Of a stretch of 32,543 nucleotides of DNA, positions 23,683 to 30,746 are shown piece by piece. The DNA comes from Bacteroidota bacterium (GTDB lineage Bacteria > Bacteroidota > Bacteroidia > Chitinophagales > Saprospiraceae). Position 1 is the stretch's first letter. Every line of letters begins with the position of its first letter. The stretch lies in assembly GCA_029561355.1 (NCBI GenBank), contig JAKQJD010000059.1, positions 1 to 32,543 of the forward strand. The letters run 5' to 3'. The notes below the pieces were generated by a model. That model had not been told where the DNA came from, searched no databases, and was given only the letters and a program-made list of their open reading frames with translations. Both the position numbers and the translations under genes were made by a program.

Positions 23683-24852
23683 ATGAAAAATCTGCTTTAT
23701 ACAGTTCTCTTATCTTTTATAGTTCTGCCGGCCGTTCAGGCACAGGGCATCGAGTTTTTCCACGGCACCTGGGCTGAAGCCCTGGAAAAAGCCAAGACCG
23801 AGGAAAAGATCATTTTTGTAGATGCGTTTGCATCCTGGTGCGGCCCGTGCAAACGTATGGCCAGCCAGACCTTCCCAGATCCGGAAGCGGGCAATTATTT
23901 CAATGCCAATTTTATCAATATGAAAATTGACATGGAAAAGCCGGAAAACACCGAATTCGCAGAAAAATATCCGGTCGGCTCCTACCCGACGTTGATGTTC
24001 ATCGATGCTGCCGGAAAAGTCGTGCTGAAAGAAGTGGGCGCCAAAAACGTGGAACAACTCATCGCCACCGGCCAGAAAGCCCTGGGTAAAAGTGACAAAT
24101 CCGTCGATTTTGAAAAAAAATACAACGAAGGCAGCCGCGAGCCGCAACTGATGTACGACTACGTGCGCGCACTCAATGCCAGTGGCAAACCTTCGCTGAA
24201 AATCACCAACGAATACCTGAATTCGCAGAAAGATCTGACCACTGAATTCAACCTGAAATTCATTCTGGAAGGAACCGTCGATGCCGACAGCCGGGTATTC
24301 GACCTGCTCATGAAATACCAGAAAGAAGTGACTAAACTGGTTGGCGATCTGGCTGTAACCACCCGTATCGAAAAAGCCTGCCGCAACACACTCCGCAAAG
24401 CCATCGAGTTCAAAAATGAATCGCTCCTGGCCGAAACGAAAGCCAAAATGAAATCGGCATTGCCTGGAAAAGCCGATGCATTCGCCTGCAGCGCCGACAT
24501 GGATTATTTCCTGGCTACCAAAGACGTAAAGCGCTATCTTAAATCCGCACAGTCTTTCCAGAAAAGCGAGATCAAAAACAACGCCGCGCAATTGCACGAC
24601 CTGGTCATCCGGATCATGCGCGCCTTCCCGGAAGATAAAAACGTGATCGATCAGGCCGAAAAATGGGCCAAAACGGCGGCTGAAAACGGTGGACTTCCGG
24701 AATATTACATGACGCTGGCCGGTGTTTACAAAACACAGGACCATGCCGACAAAGCCCGCGCCGCTGCCTTAAAAGCCAAAGAACTGGTAGGCGACAAAGA
24801 CGAAAACTTCAAACTGAAAATCGACTACTTCATCGAATCGCTGCAAGGGTAA
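23683..24852 (+). CDS. Exported thioredoxin-fold protein with CGPC motif and helical C-terminal domain
   Basis: 389 residues from ATG 23683; a TTG two codons earlier is a weaker start. The signal peptide is MKNLLYTVLLSFIVLPAVQAQ. FVDAFASWCGPCKRM carries the redox pair Cys53/Cys56, and YPVGSYPTLMFID has the cis-Pro of the thioredoxin fold, which ends at about residue 130. The remaining 250 residues are helical and charged, with tetratricopeptide-like character in the last third (EYYMTLAGVYKTQDHADKARAAALKAKELVG). The protein is probably a periplasmic thiol oxidoreductase of the thioredoxin_7/DUF255-like kind common in Bacteroidota, acting on exported disulfide proteins. The substrate is not deducible. 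The gene is followed by a large palindrome and a terminator. Confidence 0.9.
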   Translation: MKNLLYTVLLSFIVLPAVQAQGIEFFHGTWAEALEKAKTEEKIIFVDAFASWCGPCKRMASQTFPDPEAGNYFNANFINMKIDMEKPENTEFAEKYPVGSYPTLMFIDAAGKVVLKEVGAKNVEQLIATGQKALGKSDKSVDFEKKYNEGSREPQLMYDYVRALNASGKPSLKITNEYLNSQKDLTTEFNLKFILEGTVDADSRVFDLLMKYQKEVTKLVGDLAVTTRIEKACRNTLRKAIEFKNESLLAETKAKMKSALPGKADAFACSADMDYFLATKDVKRYLKSAQSFQKSEIKNNAAQLHDLVIRIMRAFPEDKNVIDQAEKWAKTAAENGGLPEYYMTLAGVYKTQDHADKARAAALKAKELVGDKDENFKLKIDYFIESLQG

Positions 24853-24863
24853 AATGCGCTTCC

Positions 24864-24960
24864 TGCTTATTCGGTTTTCAGGCATCTTGTAAGTAAGTCA
24901 TCCGATGACTCGGAGTCATCGGATGACTTACTTACAAGATGCCTGAAAACCGAATAAGCA
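24864..24960. repeat. Perfect 97-base palindrome, 48-bp arms with 1-base centre
   Basis: 24864-24911 (starting tgcttattcggttttcaggc) is the exact reverse complement of 24913-24960; the centre is g at 24912. The element starts 11 bases after the thioredoxin-fold stop. There is no T-run and no room for a normal loop. It contains nested near-symmetry (gtaagtaagtcatccgatgac). Such a perfect arm is rare because cruciforms are unstable in replication, so it is either recent or selected. Confidence 0.92.
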
Positions 24961-24972
24961 GTACTTTTTTTC

Positions 24973-25014
24973 ATCCCGAATTTTTCCTGACTGGAAAAAT
25001 TCGGGATTTTTTTT
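24973..25014 (+). terminator. Rho-independent terminator after the thioredoxin-fold gene
   Basis: atcccgaatttttcc (24973-24987) pairs exactly with ggaaaaattcgggat (24993-25007) over the loop tgact and runs into eight T. It lies just after the 97-base palindrome. Confidence 0.88.
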
Positions 25015-25131
25015 GCCGGCAAGCCCCCATTTTTGTCTGCTTTTTTTAGCATACTATCGGATAAAACCTTCCTTTCGCCGCAATTCCATCCGGCGTGGTC
25101 GAGCAAAACGGCGCTGCATTGAACCCGGGCC

Positions 25132-25139
25132 TACGTTTG
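25132..25139 (+). promoter_or_regulatory. -7 promoter box TACGTTTG for the NfeD-flotillin pair
   Basis: TACGTTTGC lies 16 bases ahead of the NfeD-like ATG, downstream of a strong terminator, as expected for a new unit with a very short leader. Confidence 0.5.
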
Positions 25140-25155
25140 CAGAAAACCAACTCAA

Positions 25156-25719
25156 ATGTTACCCGATATCGCCGCATGGTGGCAGCACCTTCCTCCTTCC
25201 GAACAAATCTTCTGGGCTATAGCATTGATTTCCAATGTGTTGTTTGGCATATATGTCGCGCTGCAATTTTTAGGCGGCCATGATTCCGACATACACCACG
25301 ACCACGATGGTCCGTACTGGGGCATTTTAAGTATTCGTGGAATACTTGCCTTCGGGATGTTTTTAGGCTGGGCCGGGCTGGTAGCGCTGCGTGCAGGTTT
25401 CAGTATGCCTGCTGCACTTGTTATCGGCACGGCGGCCGGTTTTGTGGCCGCATGGCTGGCATGGCGTTTAATCCTCTTGTTATTGCGCTTGCAGGTATCC
25501 GGTACGCTCGACCCGGAGCAGGTAGTAGGCCTCACCGGCGAAGTACACCTGCGCATTCCGGCACATCAACAGGGCGCCGGCAAAGTTATGGTCGAGGCCC
25601 AGGGCGCACTTCGTGAACTGGAAGCCATATCGGAGTCCGAAGCCATCCCGACCGGCAGCGCTATCCGGATTGTAGGCCTTACAGAAGAAGGCATTTTTAT
25701 CGCACAGGCACTTGAATAA
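25156..25719 (+). CDS. NfeD/YuaF-like membrane protein, flotillin partner
   Basis: 187 residues. Hydrophobic segments lie at about 17-39 (IFWAIALISNVLFGIYVALQF), 55-75 and 80-115, separated by a His/Asp-rich loop (GGHDSDIHHDHDGPYWG). Residues about 118-187 form a soluble OB-like NfeD C-terminal domain (VVGLTGEVHLRIPAHQQGAGKVMVE...IPTGSAIRIVGLTEEGIFIAQAL). Membrane-bound NfeD proteins of the YuaF type are encoded beside flotillins and help organise membrane microdomains. The flotillin gene follows after 66 bases, matching that arrangement. The loop HDSDIHHDHD could bind metal, but this is only suggested by composition. Confidence 0.85.
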   Translation: MLPDIAAWWQHLPPSEQIFWAIALISNVLFGIYVALQFLGGHDSDIHHDHDGPYWGILSIRGILAFGMFLGWAGLVALRAGFSMPAALVIGTAAGFVAAWLAWRLILLLLRLQVSGTLDPEQVVGLTGEVHLRIPAHQQGAGKVMVEAQGALRELEAISESEAIPTGSAIRIVGLTEEGIFIAQALE

Positions 25720-25785
25720 ACAAACCCAAATTTCACTGGCAAATGACCCTCATTTGCATTCTCCAACCATTTCAACTTAAACCCT

Positions 25786-27288
25786 ATGTCATCAGTTCTT
25801 TTGTTGATTATCTTTTTGATAGTCTTCCTTTTTATTGTCGCGGTCGTATTCATTTCCCGCTACAAGCGATGTCCGTCCGACCGCATTCTGGTCATTTACG
25901 GTAAAACCGGCGCCGGTCAGTCGGCGCGATGTGTACACGGCGGCGCGGCGTTTATCTGGCCGGTTATTCAGGATTATTCTTTCCTTGATCTGACCCCTAT
26001 TTCCATCGATGTCGATCTGCGCAACGCACTTAGCAAACAAAACATCCGCGTGGACGTGCCTTCGCGTTTTACCGTCGGTATTTCTACCGAACCGGCCGTT
26101 ATGACCAATGCCGCCGAGCGCCTGCTGGGGCTCGACAGCCCGGCCATCAAAACGGTTTCGCACGATATCATTGTCGGACAAATGCGCCTCGTGATTGCCA
26201 CGATGGACATCGAGGAGATCAACGCCGACCGCGACAAGTTTTACAGCAACGTATCGCACCACGTGGAAAGCGAGTTGAAAAAAATCGGTCTGCGCCTGAT
26301 CAACGTCAACGTGACCGACATCCATGACGAATCCGGTTACATCCAGGCACTCGGTAAGGAAGCCGCTGCAAAAGCCGTGAACGATGCCCGTATTTCCGTA
26401 GCACAAAAAATCCGCGACGGTAGCATCGGTGAATCCGAAGCGCAACGCGAAATGCGTATCAAGGTCTCCGAAACGCAGGCCTTGTCCATGGTCGGTGAAG
26501 CCGAAGCCCTGCAAATGCAGCGCTCCAAGGTGGCCGGCGCCGAGGCCGAGGCTGCGTCCGGAGAAGCCGAAGCACAGCAACTACAGCGTATCCGGGTAGC
26601 AGAAGCCAATGCGCGTGCCATCGAAGGCGAAAACCTGGCCCGCATTCAGGTAGCCAAATCGGAAGCCGAGCGCCGGCAGGCAGAAGCCGAATCGACGCGA
26701 ATGGCCATGACCGCCGAAAAAGTACAGTCGGCGAAAGCCCTCGAAGATGCGTACAAAGCGGAAGAATCGGCCGAGTTGGCCCGTGCAGCCCGTGAACGTG
26801 CTACCCGCGAAGCCGACGAACTGATACGCGCGGAGATTGAAAAACAGAAAATCGAGATCGCCGCAGAAGCGCAGGCCGAACAGACGCGCCGCATCGCCCG
26901 CAGTGAAGCCGACGCTATCTTTATGCGCCAGGAAGCCGAAGCGCGCGGTTTGCTGGAAGTACTGAGCAAACAGGCCGAAGGTTTCCAGAAAATCGTGGAT
27001 TCCGCCGGCGGAAATACCCGCGAAGCCGTGCTGCTGTTGATCGCCGATAAGTTGCCCGAACTGGTGAAAACCCAGGTGGAAGCCATCAAAGGCATCAAGA
27101 TCGACAAAGTGACGGTGTGGGAAGGAGGCGGACAAAGCAACGGCGACGGAAATTCAACGTCCAACTTTATCTCCGGGTTGTATCGTTCGGTGCCGCCGCT
27201 GACCGATTTGCTGAATATGGCCGGTATGGAATTGCCCGAGTATATGGGTAAAAAACAACCTGCGGTCGAAAGCAAGGTGGAAGGTTAA
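25786..27288 (+). CDS. Flotillin family protein (SPFH/band 7, YuaG/FloT-like)
   Basis: 500 residues. A single membrane segment (SSVLLLIIFLIVFLFIVAVVFI, residues 2-23) is followed by the SPFH domain at about 30-200 (CPSDRILVIYGKTGAGQSARCVHGGAAFIWPVIQDYSFLDLTPISIDV). Residues about 200-390 form a long Ala/Glu/Arg coiled coil with EAEA repeats (GEAEALQMQRSKVAGAEAEAASGEAEAQQLQ), characteristic of flotillins, and the C-terminal region (TREAVLLLIADKLPELVKTQVEAIKGIKIDKVTVW) is the conserved flotillin oligomerisation part. It scaffolds inner-membrane microdomains in large oligomers. It is probably cotranscribed with the NfeD-like gene and ends at a bidirectional terminator. Confidence 0.95.
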   Translation: MSSVLLLIIFLIVFLFIVAVVFISRYKRCPSDRILVIYGKTGAGQSARCVHGGAAFIWPVIQDYSFLDLTPISIDVDLRNALSKQNIRVDVPSRFTVGISTEPAVMTNAAERLLGLDSPAIKTVSHDIIVGQMRLVIATMDIEEINADRDKFYSNVSHHVESELKKIGLRLINVNVTDIHDESGYIQALGKEAAAKAVNDARISVAQKIRDGSIGESEAQREMRIKVSETQALSMVGEAEALQMQRSKVAGAEAEAASGEAEAQQLQRIRVAEANARAIEGENLARIQVAKSEAERRQAEAESTRMAMTAEKVQSAKALEDAYKAEESAELARAARERATREADELIRAEIEKQKIEIAAEAQAEQTRRIARSEADAIFMRQEAEARGLLEVLSKQAEGFQKIVDSAGGNTREAVLLLIADKLPELVKTQVEAIKGIKIDKVTVWEGGGQSNGDGNSTSNFISGLYRSVPPLTDLLNMAGMELPEYMGKKQPAVESKVEG

Positions 27289-27305
27289 GTTTGGCCAAAA
27301 ACGAA

Positions 27306-27340
27306 AGAGGCGCCCTGGATGTCCAGGGCGCCTCTCTTTA
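27306..27340. terminator. Bidirectional terminator between convergent genes
   Basis: agaggcgccctgga (27306-27319) pairs exactly with tccagggcgcctct (27322-27335). T-rich sequence follows on both strands (ctttattg on plus; tttcgtttttgg on minus). It separates the flotillin stop from the stop of the minus-strand hypothetical gene. Confidence 0.85.
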
Positions 27341-27754
27341 TTGTTCGAACGCGTGTTGTTCCATTTTTTCCAGGCTCCATCCGGTACCACCCTTCACTTC
27401 GAAGTGCCCGAATCCCGTTACGTTGAAAACTTTCACCTTTTCAGCCGCCGCCGGAGCATTTTCCTGAGTGGTGACAAAAACGTAACGGATACCGTTCGTA
27501 TCTACCAATGCCAGGCTGGTTTTAGGCCGGTATTCCACATGCTTTATTTTGATATCTGAAAAATCCCACTCACAACCCTGCACCTTGAAGTACTCGTCTA
27601 CATTTCCGGCATGGTTGTAATGAAAAACGGCGAAATCCGTTCCGGATCGCTTCAATTCATAATGAACGGGCAGGCTACCCGGGACAAAATTCATAAACAG
27701 AAAGCCGGCCAGCAGCAGTAATGCCGGAAAGCATAAAAAGCGCATTTTTTTCAT
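27338..27754 (-). CDS. Hypothetical membrane-anchored or exported protein (138 aa)
   Basis: 138 residues. The N-terminus MKKMRFLCFPALLLLAGFLFMNFVPGS is a signal peptide or anchor without a lipobox. The rest is a small beta-rich domain of aromatic and charged strands (DFAVFHYNHAGNVDEYFKVQGCEWDFSDIKIKHVEYRPKTSLALVDTNGIRYVFVTTQ), with one Cys. I recognise no family. An alternative start three codons in (MRFL) would shorten it slightly. It is convergent with the flotillin gene and in the same direction as the next upstream gene 83 bases away, whose product is also of unknown function. Confidence 0.75.
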   Translation of the reverse strand: MKKMRFLCFPALLLLAGFLFMNFVPGSLPVHYELKRSGTDFAVFHYNHAGNVDEYFKVQGCEWDFSDIKIKHVEYRPKTSLALVDTNGIRYVFVTTQENAPAAAEKVKVFNVTGFGHFEVKGGTGWSLEKMEQHAFEQ

Positions 27755-27837
27755 ATGGTTTTATGTATAAAGTGAAATAAGGATAAATATCAGTGTATAG
27801 AGCCTTGATATCAAAGGCAGCGGGCAATATTTTTCGA

Positions 27838-28407
27838 TTATTCTTCAGGAGCAGGGCGCCTGGGAGTTTCCTTATCAAAATTCATTTTGAATCCGATGCG
27901 CTGATTAGGCTCCGGCGCATCGTCGTCGTAATCTTCCCAGTTGGTGATGTCCGCCACGAAGGTTTCCATGTGCCGCAGGAAATACGGCTCCTTGAGTTCT
28001 TCCGGCCGGTAAATCGCAATCGTTTTGGGCGGTTGCGGCTGACCGTATTTTTCGATAAAAGGGAAATTGATGAGCACCAGCACCTTGCCGTTGAATAGTT
28101 GCTGATAGATCAGGTTGCCGTTGTTCTTGATCAGATCGCGCTTGATGCCATTGCCGACGGGTTCGCTCAGGCCGCTGGCCACGCTGCCCAACGAAAACGT
28201 AACGGCTTCCAGATTGGCAATATCGCTGCGCACCTCGATAGTACCGTCCAGCCCGGAAGAGGCAGATAAAGCCGTCAGTTGATCAATGATGACCTGTTTC
28301 AGCGATTGCTGCCAGGTTTCGCGGTAGCGTTTTGTGTTGTGCAACACTTCCTGGTAACGGTCTACTTTGCGCTGGAGGCTGAAAAGATCCTGGTCGTTCA
28401 GTGCCAT
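27838..28407 (-). CDS. Conserved hypothetical cytosolic protein (189 aa)
   Basis: 189 residues from MALNDQDLFSLQRKVDRYQEVLHNTKRYRETW; a longer reading to 28470 adds 21 residues through a repetitive spacer and is unlikely. The N-terminal third is helical with coiled-coil character; the remainder is mixed and includes LIYQQLFNGKVLVLINFPFIEKYGQPQPPKTIAIYRPEELKEPYFLRHMETFVADITNWEDYDDD, a stretch that looks strongly constrained (prolines, aromatic residues). The tail is acidic and Pro-rich. No signal peptide or membrane segment. I recall similar uncharacterised Bacteroidota proteins but no function; no domain is assigned. It lies between the carotenoid hydroxylase and the small exported protein on the same strand. 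Confidence 0.78.
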   Translation of the reverse strand: MALNDQDLFSLQRKVDRYQEVLHNTKRYRETWQQSLKQVIIDQLTALSASSGLDGTIEVRSDIANLEAVTFSLGSVASGLSEPVGNGIKRDLIKNNGNLIYQQLFNGKVLVLINFPFIEKYGQPQPPKTIAIYRPEELKEPYFLRHMETFVADITNWEDYDDDAPEPNQRIGFKMNFDKETPRRPAPEE

Positions 28408-28408
28408 G

Positions 28409-28520
28409 GTTGAGAGTTGAGAAGTTGAGGCGTTAAGAGAATCCGAGAGAAACGGGTAGATGTTCACCACTAGTCAGGTCATCACGTCTTCAAATACGCG
28501 CATCCTCAAATCCTCATAAA
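28409..28520. repeat. Short-period spacer between hydroxylase and hypothetical gene
   Basis: At 28411-28432 the plus strand runs gagagttgagaagttgaggc; at 28491-28515 it runs tcaaatacgcgcatcctcaaatcctc. The first part abuts the hypothetical protein's start and the second the hydroxylase stop (28521). The caaatcctc units echo those at about 10920-10960. Confidence 0.5.
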
Positions 28521-29024
28521 TCATTCAGCAGCCGTTTGTTGCCCGGCTTCCTGTTTGGCGCGGTTGCGTTTTCCGAAAAATTTGGGGTGCACCACCAGCA
28601 GTCCGAAGGACTCTCCGTCCTCCTTGCCTGTTTTGGAGTGGTGTGCGCCATGCGCCCGCAGGATGGCCCTGGAATAAAGGCTGTCGAGTTGCCGGAACCA
28701 GCTAAAACGACGGTGAATGTACACGTCGTGAATCAGGAAATACGTCAGCCCGTACAGGGAAATGCCCACGCCGATGAACAACACCCAAAAATGTGTGCTC
28801 AAAGAGCCGTACATGTAACAGAACGCCGAAGGAATCGCGAATACCAGGAAAAACCGGTCGTTTTTTTCAAAAAAGCCGTGCTTTTCGTGTTTGGGGCGGT
28901 GATGGTCTTCATGCCAGTCCCATAAAAGTCCGTGCATGAGAAATTTGTGGGTGAACCACGCCATAAATTCCATTCCGACGTATGCGGCCAGCGTGATCAG
29001 GGTGTAAGAAAGCCAGGTTGCCAT
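28521..29024 (-). CDS. crtZ: Beta-carotene hydroxylase family protein (CrtZ-like)
   Basis: 167 residues, typical for bacterial CrtZ. Four His clusters of the diiron fatty-acid-hydroxylase superfamily are in order: HKFLMH (residues 26-31), HEDHH (38-42), HDVYIHRR (about 104) and HGAHH (about 130). Several hydrophobic segments surround them (YTLITLAAYVGMEFMAWF, FWVLFIGVGISLYGLTYFL). CrtZ adds a 3-hydroxyl to beta-ionone rings, giving zeaxanthin or related pigments in the inner membrane. The adjacent genes are not carotenoid genes, so the pathway partners are elsewhere. It is divergent from folC across a hairpin-containing region. Confidence 0.88.
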   Translation of the reverse strand: MATWLSYTLITLAAYVGMEFMAWFTHKFLMHGLLWDWHEDHHRPKHEKHGFFEKNDRFFLVFAIPSAFCYMYGSLSTHFWVLFIGVGISLYGLTYFLIHDVYIHRRFSWFRQLDSLYSRAILRAHGAHHSKTGKEDGESFGLLVVHPKFFGKRNRAKQEAGQQTAAE

Positions 29025-29049
29025 ATCTCGAATGTGATTTTTATTTACT

Positions 29050-29088
29050 GGTATAGGTATTCGTGTTTAGCATACGAATGACCATACC
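29050..29088. repeat. Imperfect hairpin in the crtZ-folC divergent region
   Basis: ggtataggtattcgt (29050-29064) pairs with acgaatgaccatacc (29074-29088) with two offset unpaired bases and a 9-base loop. It lies 26 bases upstream of the hydroxylase start, so it could be an operator or leader hairpin. Confidence 0.5.
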
Positions 29089-29167
29089 GAAACGTACAGA
29101 TGACAAAAACACGCAAACAGCAATTTTTGCCGAAAGTTTGTTGTTTCCACGGAAAAGGTAAAGCATG

Positions 29168-29175
29168 TAAGTTTG
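29168..29175 (+). promoter_or_regulatory. -7 promoter box TAAGTTTG for folC
   Basis: TAAGTTTGC lies 137 bases ahead of the folC start; TTG at 29141-29143 is a possible -33 element with a 24-base spacer. Confidence 0.45.
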
Positions 29176-29218
29176 CGCTCCAAAAATTTAAGCACCTTTG
29201 CCCCTTTATAGTTTGTTT

Positions 29219-29295
29219 GTTTTTTGTGTTTCGTGTTTAGAATCTGGTTGACTGCTAACCCTTTATGAAACATAAAAACCCAAACACCCTCTCCT
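29219..29295. repeat. Intergenic inverted repeat, gtgttt family (leader of folC)
   Basis: 29247-29271 (gttgactgctaaccctttat...) is the reverse complement of 1811-1835 with 24 of 25 bases identical. gtgtttcgtgttt on the left and acccaaacacc on the right give the family's G/T to A/C polarity. Unlike the other copies, this one lies before a start codon, in the folC leader. Confidence 0.75.
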
Positions 29296-29312
29296 TTAGC
29301 GTTTGAACCGGA

Positions 29313-30608
29313 ATGACTTATCGCGACACACTCGACTACCTGTACCGGCAACTGCCGATGTTCCAGCGTGTCGGTCCGGCAGCTTATAAAAAGGACCTCA
29401 CCAACACCCTGGCGCTTTGCGAACACCTGGGCAATCCGCAACACCGTTTTAAGAGCATACACATTGGCGGCACCAATGGAAAAGGCTCGGTAAGCCATAT
29501 GCTGGCGGCCATTTGCCAGGCTGCCGGCCTCAAAACGGGGCTGTACGTCAGCCCGCACTACAAGGATTTCCGCGAGCGCATCAAAGTAAATGGAACGTAT
29601 ATTCCACAAAGCCGCGTGGTCGAATTTGTAGAAAAAAACCTCGATGCCATCGAACGCATCGAGCCTTCGTTCTTCGAACTCTGCGTGGCCATGGCGTTCG
29701 ATCATTTTGCCCGCGAAAAAGTAGACGTCGCCATTGTGGAAGTAGGCCTCGGCGGCCGGCTCGACAGTACCAACGTCATTACCCCGCTGCTGAGCGTCAT
29801 CACCAACATCAGTTACGACCACCAGAACCTGCTCGGCGAAACGCTGCCGGAAATTGCCGGCGAAAAAGCGGGTATTATCAAACCCGGTATTCCGGTCGTG
29901 ATCGGTGAAACGCACCCCGAATCGGCGCCGGTTTTTGAAAAAAAAGCCCGCGAAACAGGCGCGCCGATCGTTTTTGCCGATCAACATTTTCAGGTGAAGG
30001 AAAGTGCTTCAACAGACTGGCTTTCAAGTATTTATACCGTCAGCAAAAACGGTGTTCCTTACCTGGAAAACCTGAAAGTCGCAGCCGGAGGGCCTTTTCA
30101 AAGCCGCAACGTAGCCACGGTTGTACAAGCCTGGCAAATACTCGGCGCAACCAGCCTCCCCGAAATTGCCGGTCAGGAAATACTGCGTACAGGGCTGTCC
30201 GAATTGCGCACGCTCACCCGTTTCATGGGCCGCTGGCAGATCATCGGCGAACAACCGCTGATACTCTGCGACAGTGCGCACAACGAAGCCGGGCTGCGTA
30301 TAGCCTTCGAACGGATCGGCACGATGCCGTTTCGCCAATTACATATCGTAACGGGATTTGTGAACGATAAGGACGTAACCAAAACGTTGGGCTATTTTCC
30401 CGTTCAGGCGCGCTACTATTTTGCCAAAGCGGATATTCCACGCGGACTCGAGGCAACTGTTTTGCAGGAAAAAGCAGCAGGTTTCGGATTACACGGCCGC
30501 GCGTACACTTCCGTGCGCAATGCCCTGAAAGCCGCACGCCGCGCTGCACAACCTGATGATATGATTGTCGTGATTGGCAGTATTTTCGTGGTAGCAGAAG
30601 CGATTTAG
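29313..30608 (+). CDS. folC: Bifunctional folylpolyglutamate synthase / dihydrofolate synthase
   Basis: 431 residues, usual length. The Mur-ligase-type ATP site is IHIGGTNGKGSVSHMLAAI at about residue 50-68; GLYVSPHYKDFRERIKVNG is the folate-loop region; VDVAIVEVGLGGRLDSTNVI and SVITNISYDHQNLLGETLPEIAGEKAGIIKPG are the family's central signatures; the C-terminal domain has QPLILCDSAHNEAGLRIAFERI. The enzyme glutamylates dihydropteroate and folates in the cytoplasm. The ATG at 29313 directly follows the repeat element, and the gene stands alone in its unit. Confidence 0.96.
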   Translation: MTYRDTLDYLYRQLPMFQRVGPAAYKKDLTNTLALCEHLGNPQHRFKSIHIGGTNGKGSVSHMLAAICQAAGLKTGLYVSPHYKDFRERIKVNGTYIPQSRVVEFVEKNLDAIERIEPSFFELCVAMAFDHFAREKVDVAIVEVGLGGRLDSTNVITPLLSVITNISYDHQNLLGETLPEIAGEKAGIIKPGIPVVIGETHPESAPVFEKKARETGAPIVFADQHFQVKESASTDWLSSIYTVSKNGVPYLENLKVAAGGPFQSRNVATVVQAWQILGATSLPEIAGQEILRTGLSELRTLTRFMGRWQIIGEQPLILCDSAHNEAGLRIAFERIGTMPFRQLHIVTGFVNDKDVTKTLGYFPVQARYYFAKADIPRGLEATVLQEKAAGFGLHGRAYTSVRNALKAARRAAQPDDMIVVIGSIFVVAEAI

Positions 30609-30746
30609 TGAGTTGTGAGTAGTCAATTGTGAGTATAAGCCACACACAGTTGCCGCAACAACTCACCATTCACAACTCACCATTCACAACTGACAACTGA
30701 CCATTCACAACTCACATCTGACAACTCACTATTCACAACTCACAAA
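30608..30746. repeat. Short-period spacer of cacaactcac units with inverted ends
   Basis: Begins at the last base of the folC stop. gtgagttgtga (30608-30618) is exactly complementary to tcacaactcac (30733-30743), three bases before the receptor ATG. In between, ttcacaactcac or ttcacaactgac recurs about every 15-18 bases (accattcacaactcaccatt and variants). It fills the whole gap between folC and the receptor gene. Confidence 0.75.

Noticed and set aside
23710..24744. 344-codon open frame on the minus strand
   Set aside because: Antisense to the thioredoxin-fold gene, which has a signal peptide and CGPC motif.
28408..28470. N-terminal extension of the 189-residue protein
   Set aside because: The extra 21 residues come from the repetitive spacer and look non-conserved (SDSLNASTSQLST).
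29067..29987. 306-codon open frame on the minus strand
   Set aside because: Antisense to folC and running through the divergent promoter and repeat region; no recognisable protein features.
30608..30746. Possible CRISPR or iteron-type origin
   Set aside because: Repeat length and spacing are irregular, there are no unique spacers, and no replication initiator gene is present.
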